NCBI RefSeq assembly: GCF_905220975.1
Contig: NZ_CAJNBK010000002.1
Location: 124,001-188,000, forward strand
Source: Paraburkholderia haematera
GTDB taxonomy: Bacteria; Pseudomonadota; Gammaproteobacteria; Burkholderiales; Burkholderiaceae
Reading direction: 5' to 3'
Length of the DNA stretch: 64,000 nucleotides
Every line of letters begins with the position of its first letter. Position 1 is the stretch's first letter. The notes under the pieces are model-generated. The model was not told the origin of the DNA. It did no database searches and saw nothing but the letters and a program-made list of their open reading frames with translations. Below, piece after piece: positions 47,181 to 57,296 of this stretch. A program made the position numbers and the translations under genes.

Positions 47181-47213
47181 TCCCAGCAACCCCTTCGTAA
47201 GCGGAGAGTCATT

Positions 47214-47714
47214 GTGGCCAAGGAAAGCAGTCAGAAATTCATCGCTCGAAACCGGGCGCCGCGCGTCCAGATCGAATATGAAGTCGAGGTGTACGGATCG
47301 CAGAAAAAAGTGCAGATCCCGTTCGTGATGGGCGTGCTTGCCGATCTGTCCGGCAGGCCGGCAGACCCGCTCGCACCGGTCGCCGACCGCAAGTTTCTCG
47401 AGATCGACGTCGACAACTTCGACGAGCGGATGAAGGCGACCAAGCCCCGTGTGGCGGTTCAGGTGCCGAACACCCTCACAGGGGAAGGCAATCTTTCGGT
47501 CGATATGACCTTCGAAAGCATGGACGACTTCTCGCCCGCGGCGATCGCCCGCAAGGTCGGCTCGCTCAACCAGTTGCTCGAAGCGCGCTCGCAACTCGCC
47601 AACCTGCTCACCTATATGGACGGCAAGACCGGCGCCGAAAATCTGATCGCGCAACTGCTCGAGCAGCCGGCGCTGATGCAGGCGCTCACCTCTGCCCCGA
47701 AGCCGCAGGAATAA
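47214..47714 (+). CDS. tssB: T6SS sheath small subunit TssB
   Basis: A 166-residue VipA-type sheath protein: QKFIARNRAPRVQIEYEVEV at the N-terminus, VLADLSGRPADPLAPVADRK, then RVAVQVPNTLTGEGNLSVDM and MDDFSPAAIARKVGSLNQLL. It begins with GTG at 47214 after GGAGAG. With TssC it makes the contractile sheath. Translated 33 bp after tssA. Confidence 0.96.
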   Translation: MAKESSQKFIARNRAPRVQIEYEVEVYGSQKKVQIPFVMGVLADLSGRPADPLAPVADRKFLEIDVDNFDERMKATKPRVAVQVPNTLTGEGNLSVDMTFESMDDFSPAAIARKVGSLNQLLEARSQLANLLTYMDGKTGAENLIAQLLEQPALMQALTSAPKPQE

Positions 47715-47741
47715 ACCCAATCGCTACCGACGGAGTTTCAC

Positions 47742-49232
47742 ATGGCCGAGACCAGTACCGAATCACAAGCGTCGCCAGGCGGCGAGACCGTTGAGGTCAG
47801 CGAGTTCGCGAGCCTGCTGCAGAGGGAATTCAAACCGAAAACCGACAAGGCGAAGGAAGCCGTCGAAGAGGCCGTCAAGACACTCGCCGTTCAGGCGCTC
47901 GCCGGCACCCACCTCGTGTCGAACGACGTGCTTTCCACCGTCGGTGCGTTGATCGCGCAAATCGACAAAAAGCTCACCGAGCAGATCCACCAGATCCTGC
48001 ACAACGAGGAATTCCAGGCACTCGAAAGCGCCTGGCGCGGCTTGCATTATCTGGTGAACAACACCGAGACCGACGAGATGCTGAAGATCCGCGTCTTCAA
48101 CGTTTCGAAAAACGAACTCGGCAAGACGCTCAAGAAATACAAGGGCACCGCGTGGGATCAAAGCCCGGTGTTCAAGAAGATCTACGAAGAGGAATACGGC
48201 CAGTTCGGCGGCGAGCCGTTCGGCGCGCTGGTCGCCGATTACTACTTCGACAACAGCGCGCCCGATGTCGAGCTGCTCAGTTCGATGGCGAAGATCGCGG
48301 CCGCGGCGCACGCGCCCTTCATTAGCGCTGCCGACCCGTCTGTAATGCTGATGGACTCGTGGCAGGAGCTCGCCAATCCGCGCGATCTGACGAAGATCTT
48401 TCAGACGCCGGAGCATGCCGCATGGCGTTCGTTCCGCGATTCGGACGATGCGCGCTACGTCGGTCTGACGATGCCGCGCTTCCTGTCGCGTGCCCCCTAC
48501 GGCGCGAACACGAATCCCGTCGAGGAGTTCGATTTCGAGGAAGAGACGAGCGGCGACCCGAAGAACTACACGTGGTCGAATGCTGCGTATGCGATGGCCG
48601 TCAACATCAACCGCTCGTTCAAGAACTATGGCTGGTGCTCGCAGATTCGTGGCATCGAATCGGGTGGGGCGATCGAAGGCTTGCCGGTGCATGCGTTTCC
48701 CTCGGACGACGGCGGTGTCGACATGACCTGTCCGACCGAGATCGCGATTAGCGACCGCCGCGAAGCCGAACTGGCGAAGAACGGCTTCATGCCGCTCATT
48801 CACAAGAAGAACACGGATTTCGCGGCCTTCATCGGCGCGCAGTCATTGCAACGTCCCGCCGAATACGAGGACGCCGACGCGACCGCCAACGCCAACCTCG
48901 CGGCGCGCTTGCCGTACCTGTTCGCGACCTGCCGCTTCGCGCATTACCTGAAGTGCATCGTGCGCGACAAGATCGGTTCGTTCAAGGAACGCGGCGACAT
49001 GGAGATCTGGTTGAACAACTGGATCGGCCAGTACGTGGAAAACAACCCGGCCACCGCGACCGAGGCCGATAAGGCGCGCAAACCGCTCGCCGGTGCGGAA
49101 GTCGTGGTGGAGGAAGTCGAGGGCAATCCGGGCTATTACGGCGCGAAGTTCTTCCTGCGCCCGCATTACCAGCTCGAGGGACTGACCGTGTCGCTGCGGC
49201 TCGTCTCGAAGCTGCCGTCGGCCAAGAAGTAA
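47742..49232 (+). CDS. tssC: T6SS sheath large subunit TssC
   Basis: A 496-residue VipB-type sheath protein. Recognised blocks are LESAWRGLHYLVNNTETDEM, FGALVADYYFDNSAPDVELL, MPRFLSRAPYGANTNPVEEF, QIRGIESGGAIEGLPVHAFP and the C-terminal NNPATATEADKARKPLAGAE. Length is typical. It assembles around the Hcp tube and contracts to drive it out; ClpV later recycles it. Confidence 0.97.
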   Translation: MAETSTESQASPGGETVEVSEFASLLQREFKPKTDKAKEAVEEAVKTLAVQALAGTHLVSNDVLSTVGALIAQIDKKLTEQIHQILHNEEFQALESAWRGLHYLVNNTETDEMLKIRVFNVSKNELGKTLKKYKGTAWDQSPVFKKIYEEEYGQFGGEPFGALVADYYFDNSAPDVELLSSMAKIAAAAHAPFISAADPSVMLMDSWQELANPRDLTKIFQTPEHAAWRSFRDSDDARYVGLTMPRFLSRAPYGANTNPVEEFDFEEETSGDPKNYTWSNAAYAMAVNINRSFKNYGWCSQIRGIESGGAIEGLPVHAFPSDDGGVDMTCPTEIAISDRREAELAKNGFMPLIHKKNTDFAAFIGAQSLQRPAEYEDADATANANLAARLPYLFATCRFAHYLKCIVRDKIGSFKERGDMEIWLNNWIGQYVENNPATATEADKARKPLAGAEVVVEEVEGNPGYYGAKFFLRPHYQLEGLTVSLRLVSKLPSAKK

Positions 49233-49298
49233 TCGAATCAGCAAGCTCCGGCAGCCCGGTGTCCATCGGGTTGTTGCTCACTTATCAAGAGGAAAAAA

Positions 49299-49784
49299 AT
49301 GATTCTCCTGAACTTCAAAACGCAGATCAAAGGCACCTCCAAGGTCGAAGGCCATACCGACTGGATCGCCGTCAACTCCATGCAACTAGGCGTCGGTCGT
49401 GCCATCTCCACGAGCAGCGACGGCGCGACCGATCGCGATACGAGCAATCCGTCTTTCTCGGAGGTGACCTTTTCGAAGCCGACCGATATCGCGTCGGCCG
49501 ACCTGTTCGCCCAGGCGACCTTTGGCAAGTCGCTAGGCAAGGCGGAAATTCACTTTATCCAGACGGGTGGCGCGGACAAGACTGACCAGGTGTATCTGAA
49601 GATCGAACTCGAGGAGGCGATCGTCAGTGCTTATTCGTTGTCGAGCGGCGGCGACCGGCCGTCCGAATCGTTCTCGTTGAACTTCGCGAAGATCTCGTTC
49701 CAGTACGACCAGTTCGACGGCGCCACGGTGAAGACGGGCACGCCGAAGAAGTGGGATCTGAGCACGAACAAGGCGACGTATTGA
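49299..49784 (+). CDS. hcp: T6SS tube protein Hcp
   Basis: A 161-residue Hcp that stacks as hexameric rings to form the inner tube and carries small effectors. The family start MILLNFKTQIKGTSKVEGHT and the central VTFSKPTDIASADLFAQATF, then AKISFQYDQFD near the C-terminus are typical. AAGAGGAAAAA lies just before the ATG. It ends 96 bp before tagJ. Confidence 0.96.
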   Translation: MILLNFKTQIKGTSKVEGHTDWIAVNSMQLGVGRAISTSSDGATDRDTSNPSFSEVTFSKPTDIASADLFAQATFGKSLGKAEIHFIQTGGADKTDQVYLKIELEEAIVSAYSLSSGGDRPSESFSLNFAKISFQYDQFDGATVKTGTPKKWDLSTNKATY

Positions 49785-49879
49785 TCCCGACGGTTCAAAC
49801 CGGTTCAACCACAACGGCCTTCATCGCTCCCCGTGCCGCGACGCTCGCGCCGCGTGCCGGGGAGCTTCAGAGACACGCC

Positions 49880-50689
49880 ATGACGACTCAGGATCTGTTG
49901 CGAAGCGGCCGGCTCGACGACGCACTCGCCGCGCTGACGCAGGAAGTGCGCGCCAATCCGGCTGATCCGAAAAGCCGCGTATTCCTGTTTCAACTGCTCG
50001 CTGTGCTTGGACAGTGGGAACGCGCGAACACGCAGCTTGCCGTGTGCGGTGAACTGGATGCGGGCGCGCTGGCGATGGTGCAAAGCTACCGCGAGGCCTT
50101 GCGTTGCGAGGCATTGCGCGCAGAGGTGTTCGCGGGCCGGCGTACGCCGGTCATCTTTGGCGAACCTGAAGCGTGGATCGCGCTGATGCTCGAAGCACTG
50201 AAGCGCGATGCCGATGGCGCTTTCGCCGAGGCTGCGCGCCTTCGCGAAGAGGCGCTCGAGATGGCGCCGGCCAGCAGCGGCACGCTTGACGACGAGCCGT
50301 TCGAATGGATTGCCGATGCGGATGCTCGCCTCGGGCCGCTCGTCGAGATGATCGTCAACGGCCACTACTACTGGGTGCCGTTTCATCGGCTAACCCGGAT
50401 CGCTTTCGATGCGCCGGCGGATTTGCGCGACACCGTGTGGATGCCCGCGCAGGTGACCTTTGCGAGCGGCGGCGAGAGCGTCGCCTTCGTGCCGACCCGT
50501 TATGACGGCACACTCGCCGCGGCCAACGACGCGCTGAAACTCGCACGTCGTACCGAATGGCGCGAGCCGCACGAGGGCGTGTTTGTCGGCGTCGGACAGC
50601 GCGTGTTCACGACCGACGCGGGCGACCACTCGCTGATGGACGTGCGCGAAATTATGATCGACGCCGCGCCCGCAGCGCCGCTGCAGTGA
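49880..50689 (+). CDS. tagJ: T6SS accessory protein TagJ (ImpE family)
   Basis: A 269-residue ImpE/SciE-type protein. The N-terminal TPR-like part reads LLRSGRLDDALAALTQEVRA, then FLFQLLAVLGQWERANTQLA; the C-terminal part has DPWHYW-like NGHYYWVPFHRLTRIAFDAP and LRDTVWMPAQVTF. TagJ binds the sheath protein TssB in some systems and modulates ClpV recruitment. The ATG at 49880 begins the family region; the frame is open upstream without similarity. Confidence 0.9.
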   Translation: MTTQDLLRSGRLDDALAALTQEVRANPADPKSRVFLFQLLAVLGQWERANTQLAVCGELDAGALAMVQSYREALRCEALRAEVFAGRRTPVIFGEPEAWIALMLEALKRDADGAFAEAARLREEALEMAPASSGTLDDEPFEWIADADARLGPLVEMIVNGHYYWVPFHRLTRIAFDAPADLRDTVWMPAQVTFASGGESVAFVPTRYDGTLAAANDALKLARRTEWREPHEGVFVGVGQRVFTTDAGDHSLMDVREIMIDAAPAAPLQ

Positions 50690-50696
50690 GGCGACC

Positions 50697-51206
50697 ATGG
50701 CCGAACTGACCGCCAGAGAACGTCTGCAGCCGTCGCTGCTCGACCGGCTGACCGACGATGAGCCGGGCAACGCGCAGGAATCGCGCGAGCGCCGCGTGCT
50801 GTCGATGCGCACGCTACGGCAGGCCGTGCTGCGCGATCTGGCGTGGCTCTTCAATTCGAGCGGTATCGGTATTCTGCAGGATCTCGAAGCATTTCCGCTC
50901 GCGGCGCAATCGGTCGTCAACTATGGGATGCCCGACTTCTCCGGGCAGACCGCCTCGGGCATCGACATCGAGGGTGTCGCGCGCCGCATGCGCCAGGCGA
51001 TCTGGGACTTCGAGCCGCGCATCTTGCGCAACACCGTGCAGGTGCGCCCGCTCGCGTTCGATCAGAGCGCGCATAACCAGCTCATCTTCGAACTGGAAGG
51101 CGAACTGTGGGGGCAGCCCGTGCCTGAGCGCCTGTTCCTGAAAACCGAGCTCGACCTGGAAATGGGCGAGATACGCGTAACCGATTTCGACGCGGTGTTT
51201 TCCTGA
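50697..51206 (+). CDS. tssE: T6SS baseplate protein TssE
   Basis: A 169-residue gp25-like baseplate component: LQPSLLDRLTDDEPG near the N-terminus, VLRDLAWLFNSS, then NYGMPDFSGQTASG and RMRQAIWDFEPRILRNTVQV. The last base of its stop overlaps the tssF start (TGATG). It anchors the sheath to the baseplate with TssF and TssG. Confidence 0.94.
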   Translation: MAELTARERLQPSLLDRLTDDEPGNAQESRERRVLSMRTLRQAVLRDLAWLFNSSGIGILQDLEAFPLAAQSVVNYGMPDFSGQTASGIDIEGVARRMRQAIWDFEPRILRNTVQVRPLAFDQSAHNQLIFELEGELWGQPVPERLFLKTELDLEMGEIRVTDFDAVFS

Positions 51207-53095
51207 TGGACACGCGCCTCCTGCGCTACTACGAGCGCGAACTCCAGCACCTGCGCGAAACCGGCGGCGAATTCGCACGCGAGTTCCCGAAGGTTGCCGG
51301 ACGCCTCGGGCTTGAAAGTTTCGCCTGCGCCGACCCTTACGTCGAGCGTTTGCTGGAAGGCTTCAGTTTTCTCGCCGCACGCGTGCAGATGAAAATCGAC
51401 GCGGAGTTTCCACGCTTCACCGAACATCTGCTGGAGCTGGTCTATCCGCATTATCTTGCGCCAACGCCGTCGATGGCGGTGGTGCAGTTCGCACCGGACC
51501 TCGCCGAAGGCAGCCTCGCGTCAGGATTCAGGCTGCCACGCGGCACCGTGCTGAAGAGCATTCTCGGCAAGAACGACCAGACACCGTGCGAATACCGCAC
51601 CGCGCACGAGACCACACTCTGGCCGCTTGAAATCGCCCACGCGCAATATTTCGCCCACGCGGGTGAGATTGCCGGGCTGGATTTTTCGCGGCTCGGCAAA
51701 GTACGCGCCGCATTGAGACTGCGCTTGCGCGCCACCGCCGGTCTTGCGTTCAACGAACTGTCGCTCGAACGTCTCACGCTGCATCTACGCGGCAGCGATG
51801 CGCTGCCCGCGCAGTTGGTCGAGCAGATCTTCAGTCATGCGCTGGCGTTGATCGCGATGCCGGCAAAGACCAACGTCAACGGCAACGCCGCGTGGCACGA
51901 GGTGATCGACCGGGCGCACATTGGCCGCGTGGGTTTCTCGGCAGACGAAGCCTTGCTGCCGCACGGACCGCGCTCGTTTCACGGTTACAGGCTGCTGCAC
52001 GAGTATTTCGCCTTCCCGCAGCGTTACCAGTTCGTCGAGCTCGGCGGACTGGCTCGCGCCGTCAGCCGCTGCGCGGACAACGAACTCGACCTGGTGATCC
52101 TGCTCGACCGCTTGCAGCCGGCGCTCGAAGGGGGTGTCGGGACAGAGACATTCAGCCTGTTCTGCGCGCCGGCAATCAACCTGTTTCCGAAGCGGGCCGA
52201 CCGCATACACCTGACGAAACAGCATGCCGAGTTTCACGTGATTCCCGATCGCACCCGGCCGATGGATTTCGAAATCCATCAGGTGGTGTCGGTCACCGGT
52301 TACGGCAGCGGCAAAGATGAACAGCAGGCCTTCCGGCCGTTCTATGCGGCCAACGATCTGATGAACGAGCGCGAGGCGGGCGCGTACTACCAGGTGCGCC
52401 GCGCGCGCCGCGTGCTATCCGAGCGGCAGCGGCGGCAGGGGCCGCGTTCGAGCTATGTCGGCAGTGAGATGTTTGTGTCGCTGGTCGACCCGTTGGAGGC
52501 GCCATATCGCAGCGATCTGCGCCAGCTTGGCGCCGAGCTGTTGTGCACCAATCGCGATCTGCCGCTTTCCATGCCGCTAGGCCTCGGCAAGACCGACTTC
52601 ACGCTGGAGGCGAGCGCGCCCGTTCAGGCGGTGCGCTGCGTCGCCGGACCGACTGCGCCGGCGCCGTCATATGCGGAAGGGGAAGTGGCGTGGCGCGTGG
52701 TCAGCCATCTGTCGCTGAACTATCTCTCCCTGCTCGATCAAGGCGAGAAGGAGGGCGCTTCGGCGCTGCGCGATCTGCTGCGCCTATACGTGGGCGTCGC
52801 CGACACGGTCGGACACCGGCAGATCGAAGGCGTGCGCTCGATCTCGTCGCAGCCCATCGTGCGGCGCATTCCGGGGGCGGGGCCGATCGCCTACGGGCGA
52901 GGCTTGCAGGTCACCGTGACGATGGACGAAAGCGCATTCGAAGGCGCGGGCATTTTTCTGTTCGGCAGCGTGCTCGAACAGTTCTTTGCCAAATACACCT
53001 CGCTCAATACCTTCACCGAGACCGTCGTGCGTTCGACCACGCGCGGCGACATCATGAAATGGCCGGCGCGGAGCGGACAATGCGAGATCCTGTAG
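51206..53095 (+). CDS. tssF: T6SS baseplate protein TssF
   Basis: A 629-residue baseplate wedge protein. The N-terminus LLRYYERELQHLRETGGEFA and REFPKVAGRLGLESFACADP are diagnostic, as are FPRFTEHLLELVYPHYLAPT and the C-terminal GAGIFLFGSVLEQFFAKYTS. The start overlaps tssE and the end overlaps tssG by 16 bases, so the three are made together. Confidence 0.96.
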   Translation: MDTRLLRYYERELQHLRETGGEFAREFPKVAGRLGLESFACADPYVERLLEGFSFLAARVQMKIDAEFPRFTEHLLELVYPHYLAPTPSMAVVQFAPDLAEGSLASGFRLPRGTVLKSILGKNDQTPCEYRTAHETTLWPLEIAHAQYFAHAGEIAGLDFSRLGKVRAALRLRLRATAGLAFNELSLERLTLHLRGSDALPAQLVEQIFSHALALIAMPAKTNVNGNAAWHEVIDRAHIGRVGFSADEALLPHGPRSFHGYRLLHEYFAFPQRYQFVELGGLARAVSRCADNELDLVILLDRLQPALEGGVGTETFSLFCAPAINLFPKRADRIHLTKQHAEFHVIPDRTRPMDFEIHQVVSVTGYGSGKDEQQAFRPFYAANDLMNEREAGAYYQVRRARRVLSERQRRQGPRSSYVGSEMFVSLVDPLEAPYRSDLRQLGAELLCTNRDLPLSMPLGLGKTDFTLEASAPVQAVRCVAGPTAPAPSYAEGEVAWRVVSHLSLNYLSLLDQGEKEGASALRDLLRLYVGVADTVGHRQIEGVRSISSQPIVRRIPGAGPIAYGRGLQVTVTMDESAFEGAGIFLFGSVLEQFFAKYTSLNTFTETVVRSTTRGDIMKWPARSGQCEIL

Positions 53096-54087
53096 CACGC
53101 CTCGCGCCGCTCGCGGACGAGCCGCGGCGTTTCGACTTCTATGCGGCCCTGCGGCTGATCGAGGCCGCGTACCCGGACAGCCCGCGCGTGGGCCGCTCGC
53201 AGCGCGCCGCCGACGATCCGGTGCGGCTCGCCCAGGCGGTGACGCTCGCATTCGAGCCGGCGATGATCGAGAAGCTCGAATGGCGCGGCGAGAAGCCGCC
53301 GCGCATGGAGGTCAACTTTCTCGGCTTGAGCGGACCGAACGGCCCGCTGCCGCTGCATCTGACGGAGTACATCCGCGACCGTCTGCGTAACTCGGCCGAC
53401 CCGACGCTGGCGCGCTTTCTCGATGTGTTCCATCACCGCATGCTGTCGCTGTTCTATTGCGCGTGGGCCAACGCACAACCCGCAGTCAGTCTCGACCGCC
53501 CCGAAGCCGACCGTTTCGCGACGTATGTCGCCTCGCTCGTCGGACTCGGCATGCCGTCGCTGCAGCACCGCTCGACCTTGCCCGGCGTCGCGAAGCTTCA
53601 CTACGCCGGGCGCCTTGCCGATCAGCGCCGCAATGCCGAGGGCCTGGCTGCGCTGCTCGCGGATTTCTTTCGCGTGGCGGTGCGCGTCGAACCTTTCGTC
53701 GGTCACTGGATGCGCTTGCCGGTCGATGAGCGCACGCGCCTGAAGACCGGCGTGAGCGCCGAAAGGTTAGGCGCGAGCACCGTGCTGGGCAGCGCGGTAT
53801 GGAACGTTCAGCACAAGTTTCGTTTGCGCATCGGTCCGCTCGACTTCGAGCAGTTCTGCGCGCTGTTGCCCGGCGGCGCGAATCTCGCGCGCCTGATCGA
53901 CTGGGTCCGGCAATACGCGGGCGACGCGCTCGCCTGGGACGTGCGGCTCGTCCTCAGGAAAGATCACGTGCCGCCGTTGCGGCTCGGGCGCACCGCGCGG
54001 CTTGGGTTGACGACCTGGGTCGGCGGCCGCGAGCGGGCGCGCGATGCCGATCAGTTGCTGTTCTATCCGGTTCCTTCGCGATCCTGA
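53080..54087 (+). CDS. tssG: T6SS baseplate protein TssG
   Basis: A 335-residue TssG. FDFYAALRLIEAAYPDSPRV, VNFLGLSGPNGPLPLHLTEY and FLDVFHHRMLSLFYCAWANA are the family signatures. The ATG at 53080 has GGAG at 53070-53073; an ATG at 53059 is in frame but without such a site. Much of the open frame upstream of it overlaps tssF and is not coding. Confidence 0.95.
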   Translation: MRDPVARLAPLADEPRRFDFYAALRLIEAAYPDSPRVGRSQRAADDPVRLAQAVTLAFEPAMIEKLEWRGEKPPRMEVNFLGLSGPNGPLPLHLTEYIRDRLRNSADPTLARFLDVFHHRMLSLFYCAWANAQPAVSLDRPEADRFATYVASLVGLGMPSLQHRSTLPGVAKLHYAGRLADQRRNAEGLAALLADFFRVAVRVEPFVGHWMRLPVDERTRLKTGVSAERLGASTVLGSAVWNVQHKFRLRIGPLDFEQFCALLPGGANLARLIDWVRQYAGDALAWDVRLVLRKDHVPPLRLGRTARLGLTTWVGGRERARDADQLLFYPVPSRS

Positions 54088-54160
54088 GGCTACGAGTCTC
54101 ATGTGTCAGAGAAAGAACATTTCCCTAAACCTGGGCACCCACACGCTCTAGAGGACATTC

Positions 54161-56833
54161 ATGGCTGAGATCAGTCGCGTCGCGCTGTTCGGAAAGTTGA
54201 ACGGGCTCGCTTACCGGGCGATAGAAAGCAGTACGGTGTTCTGCAAGCTGCGTGGCAATCCGTACGTGGAGCTTGCTCACTGGATTCATCAGATCCTGCA
54301 ACTGCAGGACTCCGATCTTCATCGCATCATTCGCCATTTCGACATCGATGCCGCTGTGCTCGCGCGCGACCTGACGGCGTCGCTCGATCGCATGCCGCGC
54401 GGCTCGACTTCGGTCACCGATCTGTCGTCGCAGGTCGAGGAGGCCGTTGAGCGCGCGTGGGTGTACGGCACGCTGATGTTCGGCGAATCGCAGGTGCGCA
54501 CCGGCTACATCATGGTCGGGTTGCTGAAGACGCCGGGTTTGCGCCACTCGCTGCATGCGATCTCGCGCCAGTTCGAGAAGGTCAAGAGCGAGACGCTCGC
54601 CGACGCATTCGATGAAATCGCCGGCGGCTCGCCCGAGGCGAACCTCTCGGCCACGGACAATTTTCAGATCGGCGCGGCAGCACCCGGCGAAGCCAGCGGC
54701 GCGCTGGCGCCGGCCGCGCTCGGCAAGGGCGAAGCGTTGAAACGCTTCACCCTCGATCTGACCGAGCAGGCGAGAAGCGGCAAGCTCGACCCGATCGTTG
54801 GACGCGACGAAGAAATTCGCCAGGTGATCGATATCCTGATGCGCCGCCGCCAGAACAATCCGATTCTGACCGGTGAGGCCGGCGTCGGAAAGACCGCGGT
54901 GGTCGAAGGATTCGCGCAGCGCATCGTGGCGGGCGACGTGCCGCCGCAGTTACGCGACGTGCGCCTGCTCACGCTCGACGTCGGTCTGTTGCAGGCCGGC
55001 GCGAGCATGAAAGGGGAATTCGAGAACCGTCTCAGACAGGTGATCGAAGAAGTGCAGGCCTCGGAGAAGCCGGTGATCCTGTTCATCGACGAAGCGCATA
55101 CGCTGGTGGGCGCGGGCGGCGCCGCGGGCACCGGCGACGCCGCCAATCTGCTCAAGCCGGCACTCGCGCGCGGCACGCTGCGCACGGTCGCGGCGACCAC
55201 CTGGGCCGAGTACAAGAAGCACATCGAGAAAGACCCGGCGCTCACGCGCCGCTTCCAGGTCGTGCAGGTGCCGGAGCCGTCGGAGGAAAAGGCGCTGCTG
55301 ATGATGCGCGGCATTGCCTCTTCGCTTGAGACACACCATCGCGTGCAGATTCTCGACGAAGCGCTCGATGCGGCCGTCAAGCTGTCGCATCGCTACATTC
55401 CGGCGCGGCAACTGCCGGACAAAGCCGTGAGCCTGCTCGACACGACTTGCGCGCGTGTCGCGATCAGTCAGCACGCCACGCCCGCCGCGATCGACGACGC
55501 CAGAAAGCGCATCGCCGCGCTCGAAACGGAGCTCGCGATCATTGGCCGCGAAACGGCGGTCGGTGTCGATACGCTCGAGCGCGAAACGCTTGCGACGCAA
55601 AAGCTCGTCGCCGAGCGTGCGCGGCTCGCCGAACTCGACACCCGCTGGCAGACGGAAAAGGCGCTGGTCGACCGCATCCTCGAACTGCGCGGCAAATTGC
55701 GCGACGCGACCGGCAAGGTCGAAGGGGCGGAGGATACCGGCAGCGCAGAGTCATGGCTCGCCCAGTTGAAAGACCTGCAGGCGCAACTCGTCGCGCACCA
55801 GGGCGAGACGCCGCTGATTTTGCCGACTGTCGATCACCAGGCGGTTGCATCGGTGGTGCAGGACTGGACCGGTATTCCGGTCGGACGCATGGTGAAGAAC
55901 GAAATCGAGAATGTGCTGAAACTCGCCGATACGCTGTCGCAGCGGATCATCGGTCAGCGTCACGCGCTCGACATGATCGCCAAACGCATCCAGACCTCGC
56001 GCGCGGGTCTCGACAATCCGGGCAAGCCGATTGGCGTGTTCATGCTGGCCGGCACCTCGGGCGTGGGCAAGACCGAGACCGCGCTGGCACTCGCGGAGGC
56101 GTTGTACGGCGGCGAGCAGAACGTCATCACGATCAACATGAGCGAGTACCAGGAAGCGCATACCGTCTCTTCGCTCAAGGGCGCGCCGCCCGGCTACGTG
56201 GGTTATGGCGAAGGAGGCGTGCTGACCGAGGCGGTGCGCCGCCGCCCGTACAGCATTGTGCTGCTCGACGAAGTGGAAAAGGCCCACCCGGATGTGCACG
56301 AAATCTTCTTCCAGGTTTTCGACAAGGGCTGGATGGAAGACGGCGAAGGCCGCGTGATCGACTTCAAGAACACGCTGATCCTGCTGACGACGAACGCCGG
56401 CACCGATCTGATTACGAGCCTGTGCAAAGACCCGGACCTGATGCCCGACGCGGAGGGTATCGCCAAGGCATTGCGCGAACCGCTGCTGAAGGTGTTTCCG
56501 CCCGCGCTGCTGGGCCGGCTCGTCACGATCCCGTACTACCCGCTGAATGACGAGATGATCGGCGCGATTATCCGCCTGCAACTCGGACGTATCGCGCGGC
56601 GCGTCGCGCAAAGCCACAAAGTGCCGTTCACCTACGACGACGAAGTGGTCAAGCTGATCGCGAGCCGCTGCACGGAGCTGGAAAGCGGCGGCCGGATGAT
56701 CGATGCGATCCTCACCAACAGTCTGTTGCCTGCCATCAGCGGCGAATTTCTCACGCGCTTGATGGACGGCAAGCCGGTGCGGCGCGCTCATATCACCGTG
56801 TCGAATGGTGAGTTCGGTTATGCATTCGATTAA
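54161..56833 (+). CDS. clpV: T6SS sheath-recycling ATPase ClpV (TssH)
   Basis: An 890-residue Hsp100 disaggregase that unfolds contracted sheath. Residues ~1-160 are the N-terminal domain that binds TssC; the first AAA+ has GEAGVGKTA (about 243) and VILFIDEAHTLVGAGG; the coiled-coil middle domain follows; the second AAA+ has AGTSGVGKTETALALAE (about 630) and SIVLLDEVEKAHPDV. The conserved C-terminal D2 small domain is present. Length is normal for ClpV. Confidence 0.96.
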   Translation: MAEISRVALFGKLNGLAYRAIESSTVFCKLRGNPYVELAHWIHQILQLQDSDLHRIIRHFDIDAAVLARDLTASLDRMPRGSTSVTDLSSQVEEAVERAWVYGTLMFGESQVRTGYIMVGLLKTPGLRHSLHAISRQFEKVKSETLADAFDEIAGGSPEANLSATDNFQIGAAAPGEASGALAPAALGKGEALKRFTLDLTEQARSGKLDPIVGRDEEIRQVIDILMRRRQNNPILTGEAGVGKTAVVEGFAQRIVAGDVPPQLRDVRLLTLDVGLLQAGASMKGEFENRLRQVIEEVQASEKPVILFIDEAHTLVGAGGAAGTGDAANLLKPALARGTLRTVAATTWAEYKKHIEKDPALTRRFQVVQVPEPSEEKALLMMRGIASSLETHHRVQILDEALDAAVKLSHRYIPARQLPDKAVSLLDTTCARVAISQHATPAAIDDARKRIAALETELAIIGRETAVGVDTLERETLATQKLVAERARLAELDTRWQTEKALVDRILELRGKLRDATGKVEGAEDTGSAESWLAQLKDLQAQLVAHQGETPLILPTVDHQAVASVVQDWTGIPVGRMVKNEIENVLKLADTLSQRIIGQRHALDMIAKRIQTSRAGLDNPGKPIGVFMLAGTSGVGKTETALALAEALYGGEQNVITINMSEYQEAHTVSSLKGAPPGYVGYGEGGVLTEAVRRRPYSIVLLDEVEKAHPDVHEIFFQVFDKGWMEDGEGRVIDFKNTLILLTTNAGTDLITSLCKDPDLMPDAEGIAKALREPLLKVFPPALLGRLVTIPYYPLNDEMIGAIIRLQLGRIARRVAQSHKVPFTYDDEVVKLIASRCTELESGGRMIDAILTNSLLPAISGEFLTRLMDGKPVRRAHITVSNGEFGYAFD

Positions 56834-56847
56834 GGAGCGACGCTGCC

Positions 56848-57237
56848 ATGGCTAGCCAGGTCTCGATGGGCGCGACCCTGAAGTGCTCGTTCGGCGCGGC
56901 GCCGTCGAGCCTGGTCGTGTTGCCCACCAACAAGGTGTTCGCGGAAGGGCCGCCTGCCGCGAACATCATGGATCACATTCCGCTTGTGAACATCATGCCG
57001 TTCGGCACGTGCAATTCGCCCTCGAATCCGACGGTCGCCGCCGCGACGACGGCTGCGCTCGGCGTGCTGACGCCGATGCCATGCGTGCCCGCGACGGTGT
57101 CGCCCTGGGCGCCCGGCGCGCCGACGGTGACAATCGGCAATTTCCCGGCGCTCGACAACACGTCGACATGCCTGTGCACCTGGGGCGGCGCGATCAGCTT
57201 TGTCGCACCGGGCACCGTCAAAACCATGATTCCCTAG
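56848..57237 (+). CDS. PAAR-like tip protein (DUF4280/DUF4150 type)
   Basis: A 129-residue protein starting MASQVSMGATLKCSFGAAPS, the start typical of PAAR-like DUF4280/DUF4150 proteins that cap VgrG spikes. Five to six Cys are scattered (LKCSFG, FGTCNSP, MPCVPA, TCLCTW), which fits a metal-bound or disulfide-stabilised cone. No toxin extension is attached. It lies 15 bp after clpV and just before vgrG, its expected partner. Confidence 0.85.
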   Translation: MASQVSMGATLKCSFGAAPSSLVVLPTNKVFAEGPPAANIMDHIPLVNIMPFGTCNSPSNPTVAAATTAALGVLTPMPCVPATVSPWAPGAPTVTIGNFPALDNTSTCLCTWGGAISFVAPGTVKTMIP

Positions 57238-57260
57238 AGGCTGACCCCGGGGCGACCTCA

Positions 57261-57296
57261 GTGACCACCTAAGTGACCACCTCAGTGACCACGCCA
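57261..57296. repeat. 12-bp tandem repeat at the vgrG start
   Basis: Three copies of GTGACCAC plus four bases (57261, 57273, 57285) run straight into the ATG at 57297. Each copy begins with an in-frame GTG; the first reads GTG ACC ACC TAA and so is closed at once. The block creates several possible start codons and no clear ribosome-binding site. Confidence 0.85.
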